A DNA stretch of 32,413 nt from Clostridia bacterium (GTDB taxonomy: Bacteria; Bacillota; Clostridia; Oscillospirales; CAG-272): contig JAFZPN010000080.1 in the NCBI GenBank assembly GCA_017550315.1, forward strand, positions 1 to 32,413, given 5' to 3'. The position numbers and the translations under genes were made by a program. Under the pieces are notes generated by a model. That model was not told the DNA's origin. It was given only the letters and a program-made list of their open reading frames with translations, and did not search any database. Below, piece after piece: positions 7,024 through 13,394 of this stretch (position 1 is its first letter; every line of letters starts with the position of its first letter).

Positions 7024-7575
7024 TTATTTCATCCGCTTCTCGAACCGGAACATCCCGTCGAAGCTGTCGTCCCCGTCATACGCGTTCTCTTCTCCGGTCT
7101 CGGGGTCGTGCGGATCGGGATGGAACCGATTGAAGAACTCCACGGCGTGGAAGCCGCATTTGTTGATGTAAAAGTGAATGTTGCGCGTCTCGAAATACGG
7201 CGTGCAAGTCTCCCAGACAGTAACGTCAGGATACAGCCGTTCCACCTCGCGCCACGCTGCTTGACCGATCCCCTTGCTGTGCGCCGCGGGCTCGACGAAC
7301 AAGAGCTCCAGATCTCCCCGCCGCGTCTCTTCGTCGATGTGCAGAACAACCCCGCCGACGATCTGACCGTTTTCGCGGATGCGGTAAGCGGTACCCCCGT
7401 CGATGCTCTGCTCGATGGTCCTGCGGGAGATGATTTCGCCCTCCTCCTCAAAGTGGTCGTCCCGCTGCCCGAACTCCTGCATGGCGCCGAATTTGAAGGC
7501 GTACTGGTTGTCCTTGATGAACTGCTCGCGGTCGTCCTCCGTGAGGGGCGTGAGGGTGATGTTCTTTGCGATCAT
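7024..7575 (-). CDS. GNAT family N-acetyltransferase
   Basis: A 183-residue acetyltransferase. Motif A/B is seen as GQIVGGVVLHID, then GDLELLFVEPAAHSKGIGQA (acetyl-CoA pyrophosphate loop HSKGIG), then WETCTPYFETRNIHFYINKC, which is the GNAT motif B with the aromatic cofactor contacts. The substrate is unknown. Start: the ATG at 7575 is used because GGAGG lies 6 nt upstream; an in-frame ATG at 7632 lies inside the terminator of the leader and is not supported by the second leader copy, where that frame ends before the gene. It is expressed behind its own promoter and a structured leader, which suggests conditional attenuation. A truncated paralogue, 86% identical over 64 residues, lies at 30749-30943. 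Confidence 0.88.
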   Translation of the reverse strand: MIAKNITLTPLTEDDREQFIKDNQYAFKFGAMQEFGQRDDHFEEEGEIISRRTIEQSIDGGTAYRIRENGQIVGGVVLHIDEETRRGDLELLFVEPAAHSKGIGQAAWREVERLYPDVTVWETCTPYFETRNIHFYINKCGFHAVEFFNRFHPDPHDPETGEENAYDGDDSFDGMFRFEKRMK

Positions 7576-7715
7576 AGCTAACCTCCAAGAAAAAATGCCC
7601 GCAGCAAAAACTGCTGCGAGCGCACTCGTCATCTTATCCGGCAGGCGGCCTGCAAAGCGAGCCGAAACACGCTTTACGATCCCCTACGCTGCGGCGTACT
7701 GCCCTCCGATGAATC
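7576..7715 (-). ncRNA. Structured 5' leader of the GNAT gene (copy 1), putative attenuator
   Basis: A 140-nt untranslated leader runs from the predicted start (GATTCATCGG) to the ribosome site. On the minus strand it holds a hairpin AAAGCG/CGCTTT (7654-7675), a hairpin GCAGG-CCG-CCTGC (7641-7653) and a terminator stem CGCAGCA/TGCTGCG with six Ts (7590-7618), then GGAGG (7582-7586). The upstream segment CCGCAGC (7688-7694) is exactly complementary to GCTGCGG in the terminator's 3' arm, so an alternative fold could release the gene. A copy with about six differences precedes the GNAT remnant at 30.9 kb. It lacks T-box or other leader motifs I can recognise. The RNA function and any ligand are inference. 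Confidence 0.6.
7590..7618 (-). terminator. Intrinsic terminator inside the GNAT leader
   Basis: A 7-bp stem CGCAGCA/TGCTGCG with a 5-nt loop is followed by GGC-A and six Ts, only 3 nt ahead of the GGAGG ribosome site. Its place before the gene rather than after it makes it an attenuator. Confidence 0.7.
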
Positions 7716-7721
7716 GTAAGA

Positions 7722-7750
7722 ATTATATCATGTTTTTCGGGGATTGTCAA
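7722..7750 (-). promoter_or_regulatory. Perfect consensus promoter of the GNAT leader
   Basis: TTGACA (7745-7750), 17-nt spacer, TATAAT (7722-7727) on the minus strand. The predicted start falls at about 7715, exactly where strong similarity to the second copy begins. Confidence 0.85.
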
Positions 7751-7864
7751 TACATAGCGGCGTGATCCGCGGGATGATATTATATTGCAATTACCTGCTG
7801 AGTCATGTGATATGTCTCAAAGAGACGATATGGTCATGAGCGAGAGCTTCTTCAGCGTCTGATC

Positions 7865-9508
7865 TCATCCGTCCTTCCGGAACCGCAGCGTGACCGCCGT
7901 GCCCTCGCCGATCTCGCTCTCCAGCGAAACAGCGGCGTGATGCAGCAGCGCGCCGTGCTTGACGATCGAGAGGCCAAGGCCCGTGCCGCCGATCTCCCGG
8001 GAATGGCTCTTGTCCACCCGGTAGAACCGCTCGAATACCCGGTCCCGATGAGCGTCCGGGATGCCGATGCCCGTGTCCCGCACCGTGAGCGTCACGTCCG
8101 AACCTTCGTCCGTGATCTCCACGTCGACCGATCCGCCGTCCTTGTTGTATTTGATCGCGTTGTCGCAAAGGTTGTAGACCATTTCGTTCAGGATGCGCCA
8201 CACGCCGCGGACCTGTCCAGAACCGGTCAGCGTCATGGTGATACCCCGCTTGTCCGCAGCAGAGCGGAGCGTGTCGAGCACATCCGCCGCGAGATCCCCG
8301 AGCTCCACCGTCTCCCACTCGTAGGACACGCCTTCCTCGTCGAGCTTCGAGAGCTTGATGATGTCGTCCACGAGTGCGATCATGCGCTGGGACTCCTTAT
8401 AGATATCGCTTGCGAATTCGGCCGTCATGTCCGGCGAGACCATGCCGCGCATCAACAGTTCCGCGAAGCCGGAAATGGAGGTGAGCGGCGTTTTGAGTTC
8501 ATGGGAGACATTCGCGGAGAACTCGCGTCTGAGCTGTTCCCGCTGCTCCTGCTCCGTGACGTCCACCGTCAGGATGACCGCGCCGGAAAGCCGCCCTTTC
8601 TGCAGGATGGGGGAGGCGATGATCCGCATGGTGCGGGCGTTGTCCGTCTCAAGCCGGGTTTCCGTCCGCTTTCCTTCAAGCGCGTCCCGTACGGCCTCCG
8701 AAGCGGCGGACGCGGGGGTCTCCGGAAACGTGTCTCCTTCCTGCGCGTCCCGGAACAGTTGCAGCGCTTCGCTGTTGGCCGAGAGGATCACGCCGTTTCT
8801 ATCGAGCAGAAGGAAGCCCTCGCTCATGGAATCCGTCAGGGTGGTGAATTCACGCTGACGGGCGAGCAGTTCTTCTTCCCGTTCCCGGATCGTCAGGTTT
8901 TGTTCTTCGATCCGTCCGACGAGGGGGGCAAGCTCCGGATAGGCCTTCGACGCGTCGGGATGATCGAGGTCGATGGCGTTCACGGGCGCGAGGATCTGCT
9001 TCGATACCCGGAACGCGAGCGCGCCGGAGACGAGCAGAACGAGCACGACTACCCAAAGCACCGGGGATACGGCCTGAAGGGCGTAGCGGAATGCGCCGAG
9101 GGGCCTTGAAAGCCGGAGCACGGTCCCGTCTTCGCAGAGCACCGCGCAGTACATCGTGGACTGCCCGGACGATTCCGATTTCCGGATGCTCTGTCCCTCC
9201 CCCGCTTCGCGCGCCGCCGCGACCTCCGGAAGATGGCTCTGGTTGCCGACGGTACCCCCGAATTCGCTGTCGTACAGCACCGTTCCGTCCCGGTCGATCC
9301 ATGTGATGCGGTGCTCGTTGTCGAGTGTTTCAAGATATTTCTCCCCGGACAGGGCGATCCCGTTCGCCGCGTAGACTGCTTCCTGCCTGAGGGCGTCGTA
9401 GGTTTCTTCCTTTGTCTGCGTGTACTGCAGGCCGAAAAAGACCGCCGCGCAGAGCAGAAGCACGGATAGTCCCACGAGGAACGTGTTTTTGAAGATTTTC
9501 GCCGTCAT
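7865..9508 (-). CDS. phoR: PhoR-type sensor histidine kinase
   Basis: A 547-residue membrane kinase. TM1 spans about 10-29 and TM2 about 148-166, bracketing an extracytoplasmic sensor of about 115 residues. A juxtamembrane segment follows, then a PAS domain (FTTLTDSMSEGFLLLDRNGV, residues 221-240 on), then the H box FSANVSHELKTPLTSISGF with H336, the N box NLCDNAIKYNKDGG, DTGIGIP, FERFYRVDKSHS and GGTGLGLSIVKH. The order TM-sensor-TM-PAS-HisKA-HATPase is that of PhoR. The start at 9508 overlaps the response-regulator stop (ATGA); longer upstream frames run through that gene and are rejected. It lies opposite a phosphate transporter and a Pho-box-like array, supporting phosphate control; the sensed signal remains inferred. 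Confidence 0.9.
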   Translation of the reverse strand: MTAKIFKNTFLVGLSVLLLCAAVFFGLQYTQTKEETYDALRQEAVYAANGIALSGEKYLETLDNEHRITWIDRDGTVLYDSEFGGTVGNQSHLPEVAAAREAGEGQSIRKSESSGQSTMYCAVLCEDGTVLRLSRPLGAFRYALQAVSPVLWVVVLVLLVSGALAFRVSKQILAPVNAIDLDHPDASKAYPELAPLVGRIEEQNLTIREREEELLARQREFTTLTDSMSEGFLLLDRNGVILSANSEALQLFRDAQEGDTFPETPASAASEAVRDALEGKRTETRLETDNARTMRIIASPILQKGRLSGAVILTVDVTEQEQREQLRREFSANVSHELKTPLTSISGFAELLMRGMVSPDMTAEFASDIYKESQRMIALVDDIIKLSKLDEEGVSYEWETVELGDLAADVLDTLRSAADKRGITMTLTGSGQVRGVWRILNEMVYNLCDNAIKYNKDGGSVDVEITDEGSDVTLTVRDTGIGIPDAHRDRVFERFYRVDKSHSREIGGTGLGLSIVKHGALLHHAAVSLESEIGEGTAVTLRFRKDG

Positions 9509-10182
9509 GCGTCTTCCCCCTTCATCCGGTAGCCGATCCCCCGGACCGTTTCGATGGTTGAGCCAGCCTCGCCGATCTTTGCGCGCAGCGTGCGGATATG
9601 GACGTCCAGCGTGCGGTTCTCGCGCTCGGCTTCCAGTCCCCAGATCCGGTCCATGATGACGGAACGGGTCAGCACCATGCCCCGGTTTTCGCAGAACAGG
9701 CATAGGAGGGTGAATTCCTTGTAGGTCAGAGCGACGGGTTCTCCGTTTACGCGGATCTCGTGCCGGTCCGGGCAGACGTACAGCGCACCGATGCGGTATT
9801 CCGAGGCGGCGGGCGTCGAATCCGTGCGGCGGAGAAGAGCGCGGATGCGGGCGGCAAGCTCCATCATGCCGAAGGGCTTCGAGATGTAGTCGTCCGCTCC
9901 GGCGTCCAGTCCCTCCACGCGGTCATACTCGCTGTTCTTTGCCGTCAGCATGATCACGGGCAGGGAGGCGGTGGCGGGTGAAGAGCGCAGCTTTTTCAGG
10001 ATCGAGATGCCGTCCTCGCCGGGGAGCATGATATCGAGCAGAACGAGGTCCGGTTTTTCGCGCTTCATCGCCGCCCAGAAGGCAGAGGGCTCCTCGAACC
10101 CCCGGGCTTCGACCTCCTGACTGCGGAGCGCGTACACCACGAGCTTGCGGATGCTTTCGTCGTCTTCAAGAAGATAAATCAT
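9505..10182 (-). CDS. phoP: PhoP/PhoB-type response regulator (OmpR family)
   Basis: A 225-residue regulator. The receiver domain begins MIYLLEDDESIRKLV with acidic D7/D8, phospho-acceptor D50 in LVLLDIMLPGEDG, TAKNSEYDRVEGLDAGADDY and the conserved lysine in ISKPFGMMEL. The winged-helix output domain shows ALTYKEFTLLCLF, then LTRSVIMDRIWG, then VHIRTLRAKIG and IETVRGIGYRM. The start at 10182 is chosen because GGAGAAAACC precedes it; upstream in-frame ATGs lie at the promoter. Translation is coupled to the kinase gene. It probably binds the GATTTAAC-type repeats at 10235-10296, between itself and the divergent transporter gene. Confidence 0.92.
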   Translation of the reverse strand: MIYLLEDDESIRKLVVYALRSQEVEARGFEEPSAFWAAMKREKPDLVLLDIMLPGEDGISILKKLRSSPATASLPVIMLTAKNSEYDRVEGLDAGADDYISKPFGMMELAARIRALLRRTDSTPAASEYRIGALYVCPDRHEIRVNGEPVALTYKEFTLLCLFCENRGMVLTRSVIMDRIWGLEAERENRTLDVHIRTLRAKIGEAGSTIETVRGIGYRMKGEDA

Positions 10183-10213
10183 GGTTTTCTCCGTATTTCG
10201 GATTGATGAGACC

Positions 10214-10242
10214 ATCATATCATATTCCGGGGCCGATGTAAA
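10214..10242 (-). promoter_or_regulatory. phoPR promoter
   Basis: On the minus strand, TTTACA (10237-10242), a 17-nt spacer and TATGAT (10214-10219) lie about 30 nt upstream of phoP. Its -35 overlaps the outermost repeat of the Pho-box-like array, consistent with autoregulation. Confidence 0.7.
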
Positions 10243-10296
10243 CAGATTTTGTGCGATTTAACGCCGATTTAACACGCCGCGCGACTTGGATTTAAC
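10235..10296 (+). promoter_or_regulatory. Pho-box-like direct repeat array
   Basis: Three exact GATTTAAC units start at 10255, 10266 and 10289 (offsets 11 and 23), preceded by the degenerate GATGTAAAC (10235) and GATTTTGT (10245). Tandem units at about 11-bp spacing are the hallmark of PhoB/PhoP binding. The last unit ends 10 bp before the -10 of the transporter gene and so takes the place of a proper -35, as in activated pho promoters. Confidence 0.75.
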
Positions 10297-10312
10297 CCGA
10301 GGGGGGTATACT
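10284..10312 (+). promoter_or_regulatory. Activator-dependent promoter of the Na/Pi cotransporter
   Basis: A good -10 TATACT (10307-10312) has only the poor -35 ACTTGG at 17 nt, overlapped by the proximal GATTTAAC unit. This suggests activation by the neighbouring response regulator. Confidence 0.6.
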
Positions 10313-10362
10313 GACTCTGGAATAAAGAAAAAGATTCATGATGAATCGGAAAGCGTGGGAAG

Positions 10363-12111
10363 TTGAGCTTTCGTGAAATTATGACCCTCGTCGGCGGGGT
10401 CGCGCTCTTCCTCTTCGGCATGACGCTGATGGGGGACGGGCTGAAAAAAGTGGCCGGCAGCAAGCTGGAGCTGGTTTTATACCGTTTGTCCAGCACCCCC
10501 TTCCGTGCGGTGCTTCTGGGAACGGGCGTGACGGCGGTCATCCAGTCGTCCTGCGCCACGTCGGTGATGACAGTCGGATTTGTCAACTCCGGGATGATGA
10601 AGGTGCGGCAGGCGGTGAGCGTCATTCTCGGCGCGATCCTCGGCACGTCGATCACCGGCTGGATCATCTGCCTCAGCACGGTCGGCGGAGGCAGCGGCAT
10701 TGCCAGCATATTCTCGACCGCGACCCTGACGGCGTCGGTTGCGCTTGTCGGGATCCTGTTCCGGATGTTCTCGAAAAAGCAGACGCTGCGGCATGTGGGC
10801 GACATCATGATGGGCTTTGCCGTTCTGATGTTCGGGATGAGCTCCATGTCCGGCGCGGTCTCCTCCCTCGGTGAAGCGCCCGGATTCCGGACCATGCTCA
10901 TCTCCATGTCGAATCCCCTGCTCGGCATCCTCGCCGGCGCGGTCTTCACGGCGGTGCTCCAGTCGGCGTCCGCGGCAGTCGGTATCATTCAGGCGCTGTC
11001 CATGACGGGCGAGCTTCCGTTTGAGACCGCTCTGCCTCTTCTGATGGGCGTGGCGATCGGCGCGTCCTTCCCCGTGCTGCTTTCCGCTGTCGGCGCGAAT
11101 ACGGACGGCAGGCGTGCGGCTCTGGTCTATCCCGTCGCCGGTGTCGTCAGCGCGATGGCATGCGCCGCGGTCTTCTACATTGCAAACGCGATCTTCCGTT
11201 TCCCCTTTCTCGAGGAGATCATGAACCCCGTGCGGATCGCTGCGCTCAATACGGTGCTTCGCTTTGCCATGGTCGGCCTGCTTGCGCCGTTCTCCGACGT
11301 GCTCGAAGCGCTCGTTGCGCTGCTCGTGCCCGGGAAAACGGACGAAAGCGACCCTGCGCTGCGGCTGGAAGAGCGCTTCATCCGGCACCCATCCATCGCC
11401 GTGGAACAGAGCCGCCAGACGGTCGAAGCGATGGCCAACCTGACCGAGGAGTCCCTCGATGAAGCGCTCGAATTGCTCCATACGTTCAGCGCGGACGGGT
11501 ATCAGGCGGTGAAGGACAAGGAGGTCGCGGTAGACCGCTACGAGGACGCGCTCGGGACGTACCTCGTCAAACTCACGGGACACGAGCTGACCGAGCGGCA
11601 GAACAAGGATGTGTCGAAATTCCTGCACACCCTGTCCGATTTCGAGCGCATCTCCGACCATGCCCTCCGGATCGCGGACAGCGCGGCGGAGCTCAAAGAG
11701 AAAAACCTCGTCTTCTCCGGCGAGGCGAAACATGAGCTTGACGTGATCGGAAGCGCGGTGCGGGAGATCGTGCGGCTGACCTTCCGGGCGTTCATCGACG
11801 GGGACCGGGAGGCCGCTGCGCGGGTGGAGCCGTTCGAGGAATGGATCGACAGCCTGTGCGGGGAACTGAAGCTCCACCACGTCGAACGCCTGCAGAAGGG
11901 ACAGTGCACCATTCATCAGGGGTTCGTCTTCAACGATCTTCTGACCGATTACCGGCGCGTGTCCGACCACTGCTCCAACATCGCCGTCGCCATGATCGAA
12001 CTCGAAGCGGATCTGTTTGACACGCACGAATATCTGAGCCAGGTCAAGGAAAAGCGGTCCGCGGATTTCGACCGCGTTTACGGCGAATACAGCGCGCGGT
12101 TTGCGCTTTGA
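10363..12111 (+). CDS. Na/Pi-cotransporter II-related protein with C-terminal PhoU domain
   Basis: A 582-residue membrane protein of the SLC34/NptA family that imports phosphate with sodium. The N-terminal part has two inverted Na_Pi_cotrans repeats with signature motifs VIQSSCATSVMTVGFVNSG (about 60-78) and VLQSASAAVGIIQ (near 205). About eight hydrophobic helices run to residue 325. The last 230 residues form a helical PhoU-like domain (HPSIAVEQSRQTVEAMANL, then FLHTLSDFERISDHALRIAD, then RRVSDHCSNIAVAMIE). The start appears to be TTG at 10363 with GGAAAG 9 nt upstream; the frame is closed further upstream, and the next ATG (10381) lacks a ribosome site. It faces phoPR across a Pho-box-like array, so phosphate-starvation induction is likely. 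Confidence 0.93.
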   Translation: MSFREIMTLVGGVALFLFGMTLMGDGLKKVAGSKLELVLYRLSSTPFRAVLLGTGVTAVIQSSCATSVMTVGFVNSGMMKVRQAVSVILGAILGTSITGWIICLSTVGGGSGIASIFSTATLTASVALVGILFRMFSKKQTLRHVGDIMMGFAVLMFGMSSMSGAVSSLGEAPGFRTMLISMSNPLLGILAGAVFTAVLQSASAAVGIIQALSMTGELPFETALPLLMGVAIGASFPVLLSAVGANTDGRRAALVYPVAGVVSAMACAAVFYIANAIFRFPFLEEIMNPVRIAALNTVLRFAMVGLLAPFSDVLEALVALLVPGKTDESDPALRLEERFIRHPSIAVEQSRQTVEAMANLTEESLDEALELLHTFSADGYQAVKDKEVAVDRYEDALGTYLVKLTGHELTERQNKDVSKFLHTLSDFERISDHALRIADSAAELKEKNLVFSGEAKHELDVIGSAVREIVRLTFRAFIDGDREAAARVEPFEEWIDSLCGELKLHHVERLQKGQCTIHQGFVFNDLLTDYRRVSDHCSNIAVAMIELEADLFDTHEYLSQVKEKRSADFDRVYGEYSARFAL

Positions 12112-12142
12112 CCCGATTTGATGCGGAAGGAGGGATGGATCC

Positions 12143-12670
12143 ATGAAGATACCGTACAATCATTTCGTGCCTTTCGCCGTTTTGGCGCTGGCAGTGCTGA
12201 TCCTTGCGGCGGGCGCGCTTCTGATCCCGCAGAAGGAAACCGCCTCCTCCTTCCTGACTTTGACCTATCCCTCGCCCGAACGGTCGGAATCGCTGCTTCT
12301 TGTCTGCGGCGGCGTGACGGCGGTGCTCGATCCCTCGGAGGACGACGAGGAACGGCTCGCCGTGATCCTGAGGGACAGACGGATCAAAAAGATCGACTTC
12401 GTTTTCACGACAAAATCCCGTGAAACGATTTCCTCCATCGCGGACATCCCGGTCGGGGAAACGGTCCGCCTCGGCGACTGTCCGGACGGGATCCCGATCG
12501 GCGAAGCGCTGCTCAATATGAAGTCCGGCGTTCCAGTTTTGCGTCACGGCAATATGACGATTGATGTCCTGCCTCTCACGAACAGTCATCCCCGGCTTCG
12601 CGGCGCGTCCGTGCTTGTCAGCGACGGCGAAAAGATCCGCGTTCAGCCGGACGGGAGCAGGTGGGAGTGA
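12143..12670 (+). CDS. Membrane-anchored protein, possibly a degenerate ComEC-like metallo-beta-lactamase fold
   Basis: A 175-residue protein with an N-terminal anchor (VPFAVLALAVLILAAGALLI, residues 9-28) and an extracytoplasmic domain. The domain shows SLLLVCGGVTAVLDPSEDDE, then RRIKKIDFVFTTKSRETISS. In ComEC-type metallo-beta-lactamase domains the same positions read a G-V-LIDxG strand, then IDxLxxTHxDxDH. Here the metal-binding HxHxDH is replaced by TTKSRET, so if the relation is right the domain is catalytically dead. AAGGAGGGATGGATCC sets the start, 31 nt after the phosphate transporter, so it is probably cotranscribed and PhoP-controlled. The fold is a tentative reading; the protein could equally be an unrelated small lipoprotein-like product. 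Confidence 0.65.
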   Translation: MKIPYNHFVPFAVLALAVLILAAGALLIPQKETASSFLTLTYPSPERSESLLLVCGGVTAVLDPSEDDEERLAVILRDRRIKKIDFVFTTKSRETISSIADIPVGETVRLGDCPDGIPIGEALLNMKSGVPVLRHGNMTIDVLPLTNSHPRLRGASVLVSDGEKIRVQPDGSRWE

Positions 12671-12707
12671 GGAGGAAGATGGGAAGGTTCATGTTTGATT
12701 TTCCCTG

Positions 12708-12830
12708 TTAGTGTCTGATTTCTTTGCAGTACTCCTCAAAAGCTATCAAATCCTTCACCGCACGGTCGCGGAGCTCGGATGCGTGTCTCGACCACGCCTC
12801 GAACTCCCCGGCCGTCATTTTCTTTTTCAT
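12708..12830 (-). other. Small ORF, 40 aa, probably the tail of a decayed gene
   Basis: A frame starting MKKKMTAGEFEAWSRHASEL and ending AFEEYCKEIRH is a plausible amphipathic helix. It has no ribosome site, and the frame stays open upstream (ARDARY) towards the HsdR fragment, from which it differs by a frameshift. I read it as the end of a decayed coding region and not as an independent gene; the parent gene is not recognised. Confidence 0.3.
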
Positions 12831-12840
12831 ATACCGGGCA

Positions 12841-13200
12841 TCACGCGCCATAGGCTGTGACGTATCCGCCGTCCGGGTTTTGTGGATTTCCAGCGCCGCC
12901 GTCGTTTCCTCTTCCGTTGCTACCCTGGTTGAATGGAAGAAAGGTCGTATTGCTTCCCATGAGGCGTGTAGTCATGGATGCGCGGTAAAGATCCAAGGCG
13001 AAATATACCAGGATACGGCGATTGAACTGAAATGCTTCTTCTAGCGGATCCCGGTCCGTCATCCACTGGGCAATGGCGTTGTCGATGTTCTGACCGGTAA
13101 GCTGGTTTTTCAACTCCAAAGCGACCAGGGGTATATGGTATCTCCCATTCTCATCCCGATGCTTGATTCGATGGCGGATCTCGAAATAAACGACAGCCCT
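12841..13200 (-). pseudogene. hsdR: Type I restriction endonuclease subunit R (HsdR), internal remnant
   Basis: Minus strand, frame open from 13200. It reads GRYHIPLVALELKNQLTGQN, then IDNAIAQWMTDRDP, FQFNRRILVYFALDLYRASM, then FLPFNQGSNGRGNDGG and AGNPQNPDGGYVTAYGA before a stop. The ELKNQLTGQ segment contains the ExK of the PD-(D/E)xK nuclease core, and the rest matches the HsdR region between nuclease and helicase. HsdR is about 1000 residues; only about 120 remain and no initiation site is present. No hsdM or hsdS lies nearby. It is a relic of a lost restriction-modification system. Confidence 0.85.
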
Positions 13201-13320
13201 TTAGCGGCATAACGTATAATTTTCGAGAAGCCCCCTGATATGTGCTGTGTCAATGACTGTTCACAAGAAATGCTTGCTCCTCATTATACCACATCTGAAT
13301 TTAAAAACATGATTTCTATG

Positions 13321-13355
13321 AAAAAACCCCGTATTTGCCATTCAGCCATTACGGG
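13321..13355 (-). terminator. Intrinsic terminator of the GH4-esterase-glycosidase operon
   Basis: Stem CCCGTA (13328-13333) with TACGGG (13350-13355) and a 16-nt loop. On the minus strand it is followed by G/C and a run of six Ts (13321-13326). It lies 40 nt after the stop of the 990-residue glycosidase. Confidence 0.7.
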
Positions 13356-13394
13356 CTTTTCTCGTGTTATGGTGAACGGTATCGCATCCAGCTT

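Noticed and set aside
7576-7715. T-box riboswitch
   Set aside because: The gene is not an amino-acid gene, the leader is too short, and neither the T-box sequence nor a specifier stem is present.
9509-9703. N-terminal extension of the histidine kinase
   Set aside because: The frame stays open upstream through phoP, but the ATG at 9508 overlaps the phoP stop and is followed directly by the first membrane helix, as expected for a sensor kinase.
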